Notes: generated by a model not told the origin, from the sequence alone. DNA of 64,000 bases from Chiua virens (GCA_019787685.1 JAHNUO010000002.1:868001-932000); one strand, 5' to 3'. Positions 11,027 to 22,711 are shown, numbered from the stretch's first letter. A program made the numbers and translations.

Positions 11027-13189
11027 TTACGGTTGGGATTCCGGCGTAAGCGAATGACCCCCTAGTTTCTCCCTCCGACTCGCCTGAAAATTCCTTGCAT
11101 TGCGTTCAAGTGCAGCTTGCAATCTCGCAGCCTACAAAATTGAAAAGGACAACATGAATCTTAGTGGCGAGGAAAATATCTCATGAAACATACTGCTGCA
11201 TCTTCAGGACGAAGTGCCCCCTTGGCCATGTTGTGTTTGCCGTATTTGAGTTTCTTGGCTCGAGTGGTTTGTATCTTCTTTCCCGATGCGCTCTCCTCAA
11301 GTAGAGCCTCACACTCTTCCTGAGTAGCAACATAACCTTGCAGTAGTGAAAAGAACTTGTGCCGGAGGACAGCCTTGATCCTCTCGAACGCATGCGCACT
11401 ATACCACCCATCTCGTTCCTGATTCAGAAAGTGAGTCAAATATGAACAAGACAAAAGAATTGAATTATCGACACCTACGTCGCAGGTTTCACGCAAGTCT
11501 TCCTCGTTTTCAATCATATCTTTCAGCATGAGGTCGTGTATGTCGCAGAGCTGGAAGGCTGCTGTTTCCTTGGTGAGTGTAATACCATCGAATATATGCG
11601 ACTTTCTGGAAAGAAAAAGACTCGTCATGTATCGCATATATATGAAAACCTGACAATTACCGTCGCTCGGCATCCATTGCTTCTTCTTGCTCCGTAGACC
11701 TACTGATATACGTGGCCGATACTCTCCCTTCTTGCCTCCGAGAGACGATGGAGACCCTTGACATTGGATGATTTGCATTACGGAAATATATACGTTGATA
11801 GCTGTCCGATTTGTGAGACAAATCGGCCATGTTAGTCCACGATCGATGCTTACAATCGAGCCCCGAGATTCTTTCTTGGGTCATATTTGAGGCGGATAAG
11901 AGTATCCCGCCAGGGTCCATCCTGGAATGTATAGCAGACGAGAGGAAGTAGAACTTTGGAACTACGAAACGTCAGACGAGTGAAAGATAAAGCAGATAAA
12001 GAAGGTTTCACTTGTGTATCTCTCTCACCTCTACAGGATTAAATTGATTGTACAAGGCAGCACGTGTCCAAACTGGTCTCTCTTGGACCAACTACGATCG
12101 TGTTAGTCGTCAGAAGGCTGCGATAGATTTATACAACCTGCGAGACGCGTTCTAAGAGCTCCGGTTTTACTTGATTTCGGGCTCGTTGCACGGCGGGGAT
12201 TGGGTTTTCCGGAATCTACGGAGTTCAAGATGGAAGAAACATCATTCAAGAAACAGTTACGAACATTAACATCCCCAAAGCTGATAGTCGCAGGGCCATA
12301 TCCCTTCCAGCGGCCTTTATTAATCAGCCGCTTACGTTCCTCGCCAGTTTCCTCGTTGACGACAGTAGTGACCATCGACGCAGCGTTCGGCTTGAAACTA
12401 CCCTTGTCAGACCGATACAGCAAACATAATCAAGCAGCTTACTTGTAGTTCTGAGGAATGCCTTGACGACTGAATATTGGCGGTGGGAAAAGCCTCAGAT
12501 TACTCTGTGTAACTGATGGTCCGCCATTTTTCACAAGACTGGGACCAATGTTGTGATCGTTCCCTGCCGAAGAGGAGAAGAGATAATCTTCCTTTTCTTC
12601 GGGGATGGTGTACTGTCGGATGGCATCGACTACCAACCGGCAGTTTGACATTAACGAAGTGTCCCATCATGCTATCTTAGCTTACCATCCATCCTGTCCA
12701 TCGCCAGTCTTAACTGCGCGATGGGGTCCGACATCTCGGGTTGAAACTGGTAGTCCGCCATAGCTACCTTCGCCATTAACGTGTTTCACGATAGTCGCAC
12801 CAACCAGACTCACTGCGGAAGCGTGCAGTTTTCAAAATGACGCCTAGGGGCTCTGCAGTGTATTCTCCGATGATACCATCATCATCGACTCGTCGACGCT
12901 TCCTTTTCGTGACCTTCAAGAGGATGTTGTTTGTGCCGACGATGTCCCCTGGTATTGGGTGCGCATAAGGGTTACCGTAACGAAGGTTTAACTCCAACAA
13001 AGCTTCATTCCTCGCAGCGGTGCGCTTGAATGCGCTGTCAAGCTTGGATGTACCGCCAAGGTTACGAACTGCCAAAGGAACAGAAGATTGCTGTACGTAA
13101 CCTGGATACTCGATTGAATAAATGTGGGTAGCAGGAAGAGGGTGCTCTGGCGCCTCGGTGGGTGCGGAGGATGATTGCTCGTCATCCAT
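11027..13189 (-). CDS. TFC1: Transcription factor IIIC subunit 5 (tau95)
   Basis: The product is the TFIIIC subunit that contacts the tRNA-gene A box and helps recruit RNA polymerase III. The start at 13189 gives MDDEQSSSAPTEAP, then YSIEYPGYVQ, HPIPGDIVGTNNILLKVTKR and GEYTAEPLGVILKTARFRS, the N-terminal dimerisation region. MADYQFQPEMSDP follows after an intron. The middle has LFPPPIFSRQGIPQNYK, ETGEERKRLINKGRWKGYGP and FKPNAASMVTTV, all typical of the family. The C-terminal DNA-binding part has LRETCD, RDGWYSAHAFERIK and RRKFFSLLQG-like residues. Without the last intron the frame stops at 11161. Splicing a 67-nt intron after EDAA adds ARLQAALERNARNFQ and stops at 11027-11029, which I prefer. 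The gene is convergent with RPL29. Confidence 0.93.
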
Positions 13190-13343
13190 GGCGTCACGGT
13201 CGTGGTTATTGAATGCTCGAGCCCGATTAGGTAGATAACTGAATGGAATTCCTAAATCACTCTGGCCAAGTGTTTAATCGTAAGGAAAGGAGATATTCAA
13301 CCCCGGCCAGCTCCCAACAAGTAGCCTCGTCAGCGAGAGCCAG

Positions 13344-13875
13344 CTAATCACCACCCGCCTTCTTCTGTAAGTTCTTCCATGCACTCAAGAGTTCCTGCAA
13401 GCAAAGGGTCAGAAATTGCCTCGCCCACCATGTTCTTGTAACTCACTTGGTCCGCCAGATCAATGCCAGCTTTCTCGAGTTCCTCCTTGAGTTTCTTACC
13501 TGCCTGGCGAAATTCTGCATTGGACAGGAGCTGGAACAACTGCATAGTTGTCGGGCCAATGGTAGGGTCAACACCTGCATAACCTAAGTAACACAACAGA
13601 AAGACGACACCAAGTATCGTACCCTTCTCATGCATAAGTCGTTGGACGTCTTCCAGCGCCTTCACGGCTTCCGGATTACTCAGTAATTTTCTGATAGCAG
13701 GAAGGTTTGCGACCTCTTCAAAGTTGCCAAGGCTTGTGCCGAACTCTGACGGCCGTTTTATTCGTGCATGTACGCGAGGTGTCAATGAAATGAAGCGTTG
13801 ACATCGAAATGCGAGGTGTGATGTCGACCACGCTGGCCGTCGTGCGAGCAGCGCAAGGTGCCTGGTCGTGTTCAT
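13344..13875 (-). CDS. Small mitochondrial protein, unknown function
   Basis: Three exons give about 150 residues. The first ATG at 13875 begins MNTTRHLALLARRPAW, a good mitochondrial targeting sequence (basic, no acidic residues), and a second Arg-rich stretch follows (RFISLTPRVHARIKRP). The mature part is alpha-helical: NLPAIRKLLSNPEAVKALED, then after an intron VDPTIGPTTMQLFQLLS, KLKEELEKAGIDLADQ, and after a further intron ELLSAWKNLQKKAGGD before the stop at 13344-13346. The two introns have standard borders (G|GTACGA and AG|GTGAGT types). No known domain is recognised. The gene is head-to-head with PSF3, with 74 bp between the ATGs. The mitochondrial site is inferred from the presequence only. 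Confidence 0.78.
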
Positions 13876-13949
13876 TAGTGAGTCGGGGAAGCGCAGGAAA
13901 CGAAGCGGCGCGGCGGTTCCACGCCACCGACGCGTCACGGTGTACCATC

Positions 13950-14835
13950 ATGGATTATGATTATTTCTCGATAGACGCGATCCTTGCTGAAAACCAGGTA
14001 AGAGTCTTGTTGAACAAGTCGCATGCAGCTGCCGTGTATACGACTTCGTAGAAAATACAATGCACCTTCAAGATCGATGTACCTGGTATGGGACATCTTG
14101 GCGGAGGTTCCGATAAGGATGTATGCTCTCGTCGACCGTCCAGGTATTCCCATGCTCAGCGAGAAACCTCGACAGATCAAGGCTTTGACAAAGGTCCCGC
14201 TTCCGATGTGGCTGGCATACATACTTTTGTATTCGTGAGGTTTTGTCCTCATGGGTCTGTTGTTCTTTTACCGATGACCTGGACAGAGATTGGGTGGATG
14301 TAGCCACACCCATGGCTTTTGGTACTCGAGTAAGGAATGCACTCAGAGCTGAGCCTAGGAATGTCAAGCTCTCGTCACTCGTCGGAGCTGGTGGGTTATG
14401 GTATGGTTTTGGGAAGATGATCATGGAGATGTGAACAATCACTTGGAGAACTCATCATGGGACGTTGCTAATTTCAATTCCTAGATTAACGGAAGAACAG
14501 GCCCTCGAATTGCAAGCAGTGCTAGCACAAGTATGTAGCCCTCGTATAGGGGACCCCTTGACTCAGGTGTCCAACAGACTTTCCGGGGGCGTCTCACAGA
14601 AGTGATCGACCAAGCACAACACTTTGCAACACTGGGTCCAGCGGGAGGTGGAGGGACTAGCAGTGACACGACGCAATCATTCAGAGAAGGCCTGGATGTG
14701 ACAGAAAGGGAACGTGAGGTCAAAATTTGATCCACACCATAGACCGCTTATGTATTTACAGTTTTCTTATTGGCACAAGAAAGCGTCAGACGGACAAAAC
14801 GGTGGGATGAAGGTGGCGACAAAGTGCGCCGGTGA
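13950..14835 (+). CDS. PSF3: GINS complex subunit Psf3
   Basis: Psf3 is one of four GINS subunits of the CMG replicative helicase. Exon 1 (13950-13997) encodes MDYDYFSIDAILAENQ; after a 54-nt intron comes KIQCTFKIDVPGMGHLGG, which together match the Psf3 opening. Next are QIKALTKVPLPMWLAYILL and, after another intron, DWVDVATPMAFGTRVRNALR with AEPRNVKLSSL. The C-terminal A-domain is encoded by short exons: LTEEQALELQAVLAQ, TFRGRLTEVIDQAQHF and finally LFLLAQESVRRTKRWDEGG, stopping at 14833-14835. The last donor is AAC|GTGAGG, which keeps the frame. Length and order of motifs fit the family. The 5' end faces the small mitochondrial gene, and the 3' end converges on PKR1 with 56 bp between stops. 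Confidence 0.95.
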
Positions 14836-14891
14836 ATGCCCTGCATACGGGTTGTATTTTTGAAATGCAACGCAGACTATGGATCTGGTCA

Positions 14892-15242
14892 TTATTGGTC
14901 CTTTTTCTGAGTGACTACATCTGGGTCGGCTGGCAGTCTTCTCAACTCTTGCACAAACCTGCCACAACCTAAGCACCAACATTGCGAAGAGGGGTCATAG
15001 ACCTACCATTTCACACTTGCCCACAGGGCAACCTCGATCGCCATCAAGACAAAGAAGTGAACATTGCCATTCGTAAGGTAGGCCGACCAGGCGAAGACGA
15101 AAAAGAGAAGAGCGAAGGCACAATCGACTGCCAGTAAAAATGAGGGGTGTAAAGAAGAACCTGGTTTCAGGATGAATGAAAAAAACCCTGATCCATTGAC
15201 GTCGGATTCAGATGGCATGTTAAGGGCGCGAGTACGGTACAT
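14892..15242 (-). CDS. PKR1: ER membrane protein Pkr1 (V-ATPase assembly factor)
   Basis: Two exons give about 100 residues. The first ATG at 15242 begins MYRTRALNMPSESD; the second ATG, nine residues in, could also serve. The core SFILKPGSSLHPSFLL, a membrane helix (AVDCAFALLFFVFAWSAYL), NGNVHFFVLMAIEVALWASV and KWFVQELRRL match Pkr1: a short N-terminus with P-G-S/T, two membrane segments, and a W-F-x-x-E-L motif after the second. The intron splits the Trp codon (TG|G). In yeast Pkr1 sits in the ER and works with other factors to assemble the V0 sector of the vacuolar ATPase. The stop is at 14892-14894. Confidence 0.85.
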
Positions 15243-15433
15243 GGCGTCTTAATGTCAAGATTTGTACATTGGGTAATATAAACACTAATCAACAACGAAC
15301 GTCAACTTCAAAGTTAAACCCTTCAACCAAGTTCTCTCCGATACGGTGCAACACAAGAGTCGGCATTGTTTTCGGATCAGACTCTGTCTGACCATGTGCT
15401 GCAAGGCGGGACTGAGACTAGCCATATAACGAA

Positions 15434-16260
15434 TCAATAGTCACACTGACGTTGAAATGTACCCGAAAACTCGAAATACTTTTCAGCAAAAAAAAGCACG
15501 GACTCCGGTGTCGGGACATCCTCAGAACCGTCGTCTACCTCGAAAGCAGTCCTGGGCGGTGTCCGAAGCACAGGGAGCCTGAGGCGATCTAGTTGAGTGT
15601 CGAAAACCACAAGACGGGTGGATGGCGAGCTGCGTCTATAAGTCCAGCCTCTAGGAGCGTGAGAAATAACATACTTGGAAGACTGCGACGACAGATACTC
15701 GATGGTTGAAAGTGCAGTGAGTGATCATCAAGAGATAAGAAGATAGTGCGTGTCTTGTTGGCATCTTTGAACGGGCAATTCGGTGGGTGGTAGGTGCGTC
15801 ACTCACTCTTCTTGCTCCGTCAAAAAGTATGCGGAAGGTTCGTGCAGTACAAGCATCGTGGGCGCGCGATCGAGGGTCACTTCCGGAGCGATTGGGATAG
15901 ATGGGGAGGAAAGGTCGTGCGTGCGGAGCAGTGGCAAGGACCGCGATGAGGTGTTTCGGGCTAGAAGGATAGCTGTGGAAGAAATGATCACTCGGACGGA
16001 GCGACGCGATGAAAGCAAGCGGCCAACAAGAGGGTGATTCTCGAGCTCACGCTCGCCACTGTGCCAGTTCCGGAGTGGGTATTGAGGGAGGTATCGTGAT
16101 GATTCTGGAGAGCCTGAATGAGAGAATGACGAGAGGGGGTGAAAAGAATGGCGTTGTCTGGTGGAGAGATTGACAGACAGAGATGGATAGGTGCAGAGGG
16201 GACATAAGGGCCGTGTATGAGAAGGGACTGGAATGAGGGAAGGGGTGAGAGACGCATCAT
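15434..16260 (-). CDS. Conserved hypothetical protein, unknown function
   Basis: The start at 16260 gives MMRLSPLPSFQSLLIHGP, followed by HLCLSISPPDNAILFTPSR and a helix LIQALQNHHDTSL. After an intron comes VIISSTAILLARNTSSR, then RAPTMLVLHEPSAYFLTEQE, and a last exon with GWTYRRSSPSTRLVVFDTQL, RTAFEVDDGSEDVPTPESV and a stop at 15434-15436. The strand/helix pattern and hydrophobic strands (TMLVLHEPS, RLVVFDT) suggest an alpha/beta fold, but no nucleotide-binding or catalytic motif is visible. The intron before GWTYRR is either one of about 150 nt or hides a short exon, so that part is uncertain. I do not recognise the family. Confidence 0.62.
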
Positions 16261-16335
16261 CACGTGCAGCCTGCCATCCTGTGGTGATACAGCCCTCTTA
16301 AAGTGACTCGCCCGTTTCTCTTACCCTCACCACAC

Positions 16336-18406
16336 ATGTCTGTCCTCTCCACAATCCCATATGCTGCCGCCCTCTTCCTCGATTCTGCCCAGGTGACCGC
16401 CCAGTTCACCCCAGTCCCTTGGCTTGCCCCAGCGATTGGCCTTCTCAATACCCTCATAAGCCATGATCAGGCAGGCGCATATTAACAAGTTTGTCATCTC
16501 CATCTCCCCTTGTCGTGATTTCTTACGCCCCCCAGGAACGCCCTGAAACAGCTCCAGGATCGCTGCATCAGCTTCTTGGTCGTTGCTCAGCATAATGGCG
16601 AGGGCTTTACTCCTCCGGAGCAACAGAGCTTAGCTGCTGGCGTCCAGAGGTTCGTTTGTCACACACCACTCGTCCCATCGGTTCTGATTGCAGGTTTCCA
16701 GCACACTCAACGGCATCATCATGCGTCTAGACAAATGGTGCTCCAAAGGCTCGTTCGAACTTTTCATCAAGCAAGCCGATCTAGCAAATGCTGATCCAAG
16801 ACTGTCATCTAGAAATCAACGATAGTTTATCGAAATTACAGGTGTGCACAAAATATATCGTGTTCTTCTCTGGCTGATCCTCCACTCTAGCTCACTGCAG
16901 CCCTAGATACTGCAGTTTGGCAATCCGAGTTCAAGGCAAATAACGAGCGCGATCAAGCCGAAATTCTGAGCTATCTTTCTGATATCAGGAATACCCAATC
17001 AATCATTGCGATGACCCAACATCAACAAGGCGCCGATATAAAGGCTATCATGGCACTCATGCAACAGGTCAGTGATGTGTTGGTGCAACATGTCCGTTCC
17101 AACCCTAATCCATGTTCAGAATCTCTCAATCACCCCAAATCAGAATACCCAGGGACTTGAGACTAACTTGTACCGGATACAGAAGTCCACCGGAAAGCTT
17201 CTCGCGAATATGCACTTACAGAGAGGTGAAGTCCGCCGACTTGGCCAGTACCCCGTCAGTGGGACAGGTTCTATGGATATTTGGGAGGGTCTTTACCTCC
17301 ACGAAGAAAAAGTTGCCATCAAGATCTTACGTGCTGTTCACTCTACTCCTAAAAGTCTACAGGTATTCTAGCCTGATTACCATCAGCGTACTTGCATGAA
17401 CATATTACCAGCGATTTAGACGTGAAGTCGACATTTGGAACAGAGTATGGGAAAATGATCAAGGACGGCACATTCTCCCGCTTTTTGGATTTTGCCAGAA
17501 TGATGGACCATTCCCGTGCGTATTTTACCCTGGGAGAAATTTCCAGCTGACGATTGTGATAGTTATGTCGTCAGTCCATGGCACCCGAATGGAACGGCTG
17601 AAAAATATGTTGCCCGTTTCCCGGATGTTGACCACCTTGCATTGGTCAGTCTGGCGGTCGGACTACTATCGTTCAGATTTACTGATCAATTCCCCAGATC
17701 CGAGGTATCAGCGCAGGCGTCCACGTCCTGCACACTATGAACCCACCTATTGTCCACGGGGACTTGAAAGGAGTAAGCAGATATTGAGTCTTCGTGCATA
17801 TTCACCTGATATATACTTCGAAAGGCTAACATAATCATCGATTCGGCCGGAAACCCACTTCTTGCGGACTTTGGCTTCTCGAGAGTAGGTCGTAAGCATT
17901 ATGATGACCTGATCCCTGTTCTAACACTTCACTTCTTCATCAGGTTGTAGAGGAGATAACCGGCGTCCCCTTCACCCAGTCTGCCGGGTGAGTACGTTAT
18001 GCGGTGCTTCGAATGTCACATGTACTGATTCTTGATGCAGAGTTTCGAACTCTCAAAGGTGGCTGGCACCTGAGCTTTGCTTCGACAAGGGCAGGCTTAC
18101 GATGGCTGCTGATGTCTACGCATTTGGAATGACGATGTTAGAGGTATTGTTTCTTAGTGTGGAGTCGAGCTTCTACTGACTTCCAAGTAGTTGATGACGC
18201 ACGCGATGCCTTGGTCGACTGTCAGACATACCACGCAGGTCATCATTAAGGTGGCTGCAGGGGAGCAGCCTCCTAGACCTTGCGATCACGCTGTCGTAGC
18301 GAGAGGACTCAACGATAACCTTTGGATAGTCATGCGAAGTTGTTGGAATGATGCAGATGTCAGGCCACCTGTGACACAGGTCATGCAGATGCTTCAACTA
18401 GTCTGA
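16336..18406 (+). CDS. TKL-like protein kinase, Agaricomycete type, with probable lesions
   Basis: About ten exons. The N-terminal helical region (WLAPAIGLLNTLIS, NALKQLQDRCISFLVVAQ, STLNGIIMRLDKWCSKG, LTAALDTAVWQSEF) precedes a kinase domain beginning near 17230. Kinase landmarks are GTGSMDIWEG (loop), VAIKILR (ATP lysine), a REVDIWNRV helix, IVHGDLKGANIIIDS (catalytic loop), LLADFGFSR (DFG), RWLAPELCFD (APE), ADVYAFGMTMLE and RSCWNDADVRPP. All catalytic residues are present. HGDLKG-type TKL kinases are greatly expanded in mushrooms. Two problems occur in the N-terminal part: no good donor joins LLNTLIS to NALKQL (about 16460-16540), and the frame must shift by one base near 16785-16800 to join KQADLAN to DCHLEINDSL. 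The gene may be decaying, or the assembly may be wrong here. Confidence 0.8.
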
Positions 18407-18703
18407 CTAGGCCCCATACATACATCATTACATAACACTTATGTGACTGTCACCTGACTTCTGGTACTCGACGATCCGACCTGTTTGCCCACGGATTTTA
18501 CTACGGCACTGTGAAGTGATACTTCTCTTCATCAGTTTATTGCAAACATTCAAGTTTTCCCAAAAAATAGTTTCCTGTGGTGAGTTCCCGCACAGAAGAA
18601 TGAGTTACAAAAAAGGAAGGTTTTTCAGCTTGATGAGTTGTTCCCACGATTATGGAGCGAAAGAAAGCTTGTCAACGGGTAATCCGTCTTCGTCAGCTTG
18701 AAA

Positions 18704-20208
18704 ATGCATCCGTTCGCGTCTTATGTCTTGCGAAGTTATTACAAGGCGACTGGATGGAATGAAGATAATCTCTACGCGAACTTGACCCGGTCATCAAGTT
18801 GTATGTTCTGTAGCCTGACTCTCACACTCTACCCTAATGTCTCGAGACAGCCATCCTGGATTTCAACATCCCGCGGGGGTTGCATCTTTCGATATCCAAG
18901 TCACCAAATCCGCTCTTCAGCACGTCGTATTCCATGAATGCAATGCCATCACTCAACGGCTCGGTGGGATATTCTTTACCTCGTGTGAGCTAGACATCAA
19001 GAATTCCGGGAACGTCCGCTTCAAAGACATGGTCGAACGATTCAAATTGTCCAGCCAACCTAGACGACCAGAGGGCAAGGAGGAATGGTTGGCTGGTGAG
19101 CGTGTTGACTCGCGGGGTATGTATCCATCGCTCACTCTTATTATCCGTCAGCTTGAAACATTGACCGACAGGCTGCCACGACAGATTATCTCCTCTACGG
19201 CCGTCTTCACCTTCCTTCTGGTCGATTAGATGCGCTGTATTCGATTCGGCTGGCTCCTACGCTACAGGCATTGGTCGCTGCCATTTCCGACCCACGATCG
19301 AGCCTTACGGGAGAAGAACGAACACGTGCAGAGAATGTGAGCAACGTCATGTTCAGTCTGCAACACGACATCGGCAAATGGTGTACCGAGTATACATGGA
19401 GCGCTGAAGATGGCATGTGGGGCGTGCGTGTGTTGCATAATTTTGGTAGGCTCGGTAACTCTGCGGAGCCTTCCGAGGGTACCGGTTTTTCGATCGGTTC
19501 TCGACCCAAACGCGTTGACGAGGAAGATGCGACTGGTGGTGGACTCAAGGGCCGCGTTTCTGCTGGGGCGGAATTTTATGTCAGTGCAAAAGAGAAGAGT
19601 GCGGGAGGTAAGAAGACAGCGCCATCCGGCTAGAGTATGATGCTCAGTCTCTTCTTCAGTGTCTACGGGAATCCGGTTTACGACGCTATCAGACCCCTCC
19701 ACGACTCCATCTCAGCCTCCAACCACTATCACAGCTTTGTTCAATCCGATGATAGGTCATATTTCAACTGCATATGCCGCAAAAGCCTCCCGGGACCTTT
19801 CTCTGTGTTCGAGGTTCGATTTCAATGTCTACAGCTATGATAGCGAGTGGGCTATGGGAGCAGAATGGTGGATGCGACGCGGCCTTTCGCAACCGATCTC
19901 GGACAGCGATTGTTCTCAGTCTTCGGTCGACCATATAAGCCATCCTCAACATGGGTCGCCTCACTCGGCGGCAGATGTTCGCGGGGTCGTGAAAGCCAGA
20001 CTATCGACCAACAACGTTCGTGTTGCTCGTTCGTCGGAATGCTGTGTAATTTACCAATCAGCTCCTTTCTTCCCAGACTGTTTCGTTATTGTGGGAAGGA
20101 CGCTTGAAGCAAATGCTTGTCAGCTTGGGCGTTGTTTCGAATCTATCAAGCCGATCGAAGCCTATCACAGCAATTGGACTTGAACTGTCATACTTCAGTA
20201 CAGGATGA
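18704..20208 (+). CDS. MDM10: Mitochondrial distribution and morphology protein 10 (ERMES, SAM complex)
   Basis: Mdm10 is an outer-membrane beta-barrel that anchors the ER-mitochondria tether and helps the SAM complex. The start, [20 protein letters not shown] then [18 protein letters not shown], fits the family, as do [58 protein letters not shown], the long hydrophilic loop, [40 protein letters not shown] and the end [17 protein letters not shown]. Introns of 50-62 nt separate the exons. One base is missing around 18967-18980: SLNGSVGY and FTSCELDI are in different frames, and no intron can bridge them. As every other part is well conserved, a sequencing error or a recent single-base deletion is likely. 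The start coordinate is certain to within a base or two. Confidence 0.9.
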
Positions 20209-20682
20209 AGCCGTTCTACACATCCATTGTCTTGTTAATCAGCGACCGGAATGTCTGTGTTCGATTACTGTTTGCATTGTACACTGCAGCGCTCGCATGG
20301 TCGAACTCGTGGATTGCGACATCCAAGTTAGACGGTGACCGCTAAGATCTAAGATATCAGACCCCAAAGTTTCATTGCTCGTGTTCAGGCCATCGTTCTT
20401 TGTGCCCCGCTGGTGACACACAACTCGACCTCTAGATTGCCCGGAACTGCGACAGCGCACAGTAAATAAGTGTTCAGTAACGTATGGTACATACACCGTT
20501 TAGTCGAGAACAAATTACAGCTAAGTCAGTGTAATCGAGAGGGGATGATGAGGGTATATGATTGAGGCTAGCTGTGGAATGAGAACAGGATTTATCCAAC
20601 CGAACAACACGAACGTAGAGCAGAGAACCAAAAATTTTACAGCAGTGCATATAGATCAGGATGTTAGTTTGTGCAAGTCAGA
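20209..20682. other. Intergenic, convergent 3' ends
   Basis: The stretch separates the MDM10 stop from the 3' end of the next minus-strand gene. Only short open frames without similarity are seen. It should contain both 3' UTRs. Confidence 0.5.
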
Positions 20683-22368
20683 TCATGATGAGATGGTTGA
20701 ATCTTTCGTGATGGGGATGGTCTGTGTACGTGGGGGTCCAAGTCCACCGATCGTCCGGGCCAACCTAGATATCGCGTCACCGGTTATCACAGGGCGGGAA
20801 GTCTGTGGCAACCGGGGGGCTGCACCTCCGGCAGGTGTGGAATGATTACGAGCATGAGTAAAGACGTGTTTTCCCAAAGGAGAGGTGGCGCCTGATCGAC
20901 CACGTCGGTGAGACCCGGTACCTGGAGCCGCAGTGGGCGGGTGGTGGATTCCGGATCGACCTTCCGTTTGCGAACGTGAGTGGGCCCGGGGGACGGTAGG
21001 GGGTGGATTACTGGTAAGAAGGCTAGGAGCCGATTGAGACTCTGGCAAACCAGGTACAGGTGCATGGATGGATGCAGTAAGACCTCGTTCGCTAGAAGAT
21101 GCACTGGACACTCTCTCCAGCGCGAGACGTTCATCTGCGGATGGCGCATGAATCGACTCGGACAATCCCTCTGACTTCGTCACGAGAGATTCTTCCTCCG
21201 CGTCAGGTACGGGAGGTTTGGGAGGAAGACTAGGAGGTTTAGTGATCGATCTGCCTCGAGCACGCAAACTTTCCATGGCTGCGACGGGTTTGGAAGGAAG
21301 AGAGGGATGTAATGGATGCTTTCCATCGAATAGAGTAGGCGAGGAGGACTCTGACGCAGCCGCGGGATCTACAGTACATTGTTCAAGAGCGGTCTCGGAG
21401 GTGGATTGGATGAGTGACTCTTGTGCTTGCGAAGGCTCAACATCATCATAAGTTTCCATCTCCCGCTCTTCTTCTTCACAAACTTCCGAATTGGGCTCCG
21501 GTAGTGGTCTCAGAGTGTCCGCCAGGATCGGGGAAATCTCGTCATGCTGAGTTTCATCGTGAGTTGCATTAGTGTGTGTTGTTGTAACACCCCAGTCGTC
21601 GAGGTCTGGGAGGGAGTCATCCTCATCACCAGCCCAATCGATATGACTACCAGGAGATGTTGGTCGATTTTCAGCCATTGCAACGGCTCTGACACGTTCC
21701 ACTAATGCATCGATATCGTGCCGAATCTCGGCCTCGTGAGCAGCCGCGAGGTGTGGCGGAACATCCTTGCGCATGACCGTCTGAGATGCAGGAGTGGAAC
21801 CACCCCGCGACTTTTGTGATTTGATCCCGGGTGGTGGAGGTAGCTGCTTGGAAGTAGGGGTGGATCCCTTCTGAGAGCGGCGTCGACGATCAGCAGATCG
21901 AGAAGATGGCGTAGGCGGAGCTGTCTGCGAAGTTTGGGAAGGAGAGGCAGGTGCGACTACGACAGTAGGTACATTTCGAGGTTGCTTGCGGGGTCCAGAT
22001 TTAGGTCGACCACCACGCTGAGTAGAACCGTTAATATCTTTCTCTGTCAAGCTATTCGGTGTCGTGGTAGTGGAGGTCGCGGCAGAAAATTTGCGCGAGG
22101 CAGGTGACACTTTGGAAGACGGTGACGGCGTGCTGTTGGCTGTATCCGGGTGACTCCCGCCGGTGCCCTTTTGGCCGGAATTACTATGTGGATGGCCCCC
22201 ACGACCGCCCCTAACACCACCACTTCGACTACCCCGTCCCCGACTGATTCCACGGAAGGTCGTCCCTGGTTCGCTGGCCCTCAGGCTACTCCAATTTCTA
22301 TGCCGAGGAGAACCTTGAGCAGAGGGATTTGGACTGCTTGGTACGGTCCGGGAAGCTGGAGTGGCCAT
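20683..22368 (-). CDS. Disordered RG-rich protein, unknown function
   Basis: This is one uninterrupted frame of 561 codons from an ATG at 22368. The first 70 residues are rich in Ser, Arg and Gly with RG/RGG repeats (FRGISRGRGSRSGGVRGGRG), which often bind RNA. The middle has a short ordered helix (PPHLAAAHEAEIRHDIDALV) followed by an acidic Trp-containing motif (WAGDEDDSLPDLDDWGV), then acidic and proline-rich segments (SLPPKPPVPDAEEE) and a basic Ser/His-rich tail. No enzymatic domain, membrane segment or signal is visible. A role in RNA handling or as an adaptor is only an inference from the RG-rich start. Composition and a long intron-free frame support a real gene. Confidence 0.72.
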   Translation of the reverse strand: MATPASRTVPSSPNPSAQGSPRHRNWSSLRASEPGTTFRGISRGRGSRSGGVRGGRGGHPHSNSGQKGTGGSHPDTANSTPSPSSKVSPASRKFSAATSTTTTPNSLTEKDINGSTQRGGRPKSGPRKQPRNVPTVVVAPASPSQTSQTAPPTPSSRSADRRRRSQKGSTPTSKQLPPPPGIKSQKSRGGSTPASQTVMRKDVPPHLAAAHEAEIRHDIDALVERVRAVAMAENRPTSPGSHIDWAGDEDDSLPDLDDWGVTTTHTNATHDETQHDEISPILADTLRPLPEPNSEVCEEEEREMETYDDVEPSQAQESLIQSTSETALEQCTVDPAAASESSSPTLFDGKHPLHPSLPSKPVAAMESLRARGRSITKPPSLPPKPPVPDAEEESLVTKSEGLSESIHAPSADERLALERVSSASSSERGLTASIHAPVPGLPESQSAPSLLTSNPPPTVPRAHSRSQTEGRSGIHHPPTAAPGTGSHRRGRSGATSPLGKHVFTHARNHSTPAGGAAPRLPQTSRPVITGDAISRLARTIGGLGPPRTQTIPITKDSTISS

Positions 22369-22711
22369 TTAGCCAAACGACCGCACTGTGTAGCGATGCG
22401 TTGAATGCTTGAGATGTGGAAGAACTATTGATACAACAGTTCAGCACGACAATCAAGACAATCAAATGAACGGAAGTGACAGACACCGAATTTTTGCTAT
22501 GAAGAGATCGTATCTGGCCCTCTATCCCACTCCGAGTATGATTCTGGCCGTGAAGATGAATAGAATGTGTAAGGACGATAACTGTTAGATGGTGTCTTTG
22601 ACTGACAGTTTGTTGTCGAACTTGATGCAGATGAACCAAACACGGCAAAGCACTGCTACTGAGCCGCATCCAAGTTCGCACTCAACAAATCACATACATA
22701 CAACGTCCGAG
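22369..22711. promoter_or_regulatory. Shared upstream region of the RG-rich protein and SmG genes
   Basis: The 343 bp separate two divergent start codons (22368 minus and 22712 plus). No TATA box or clear repeat is visible. Both core promoters must lie here. Confidence 0.4.

Noticed and set aside
16327..16623. 98-codon minus-strand frame opposite the kinase N-terminus
   Set aside because: It is the antisense shadow of the WLAPAIGLLN and NALKQLQDRC exons and has no domain of its own.
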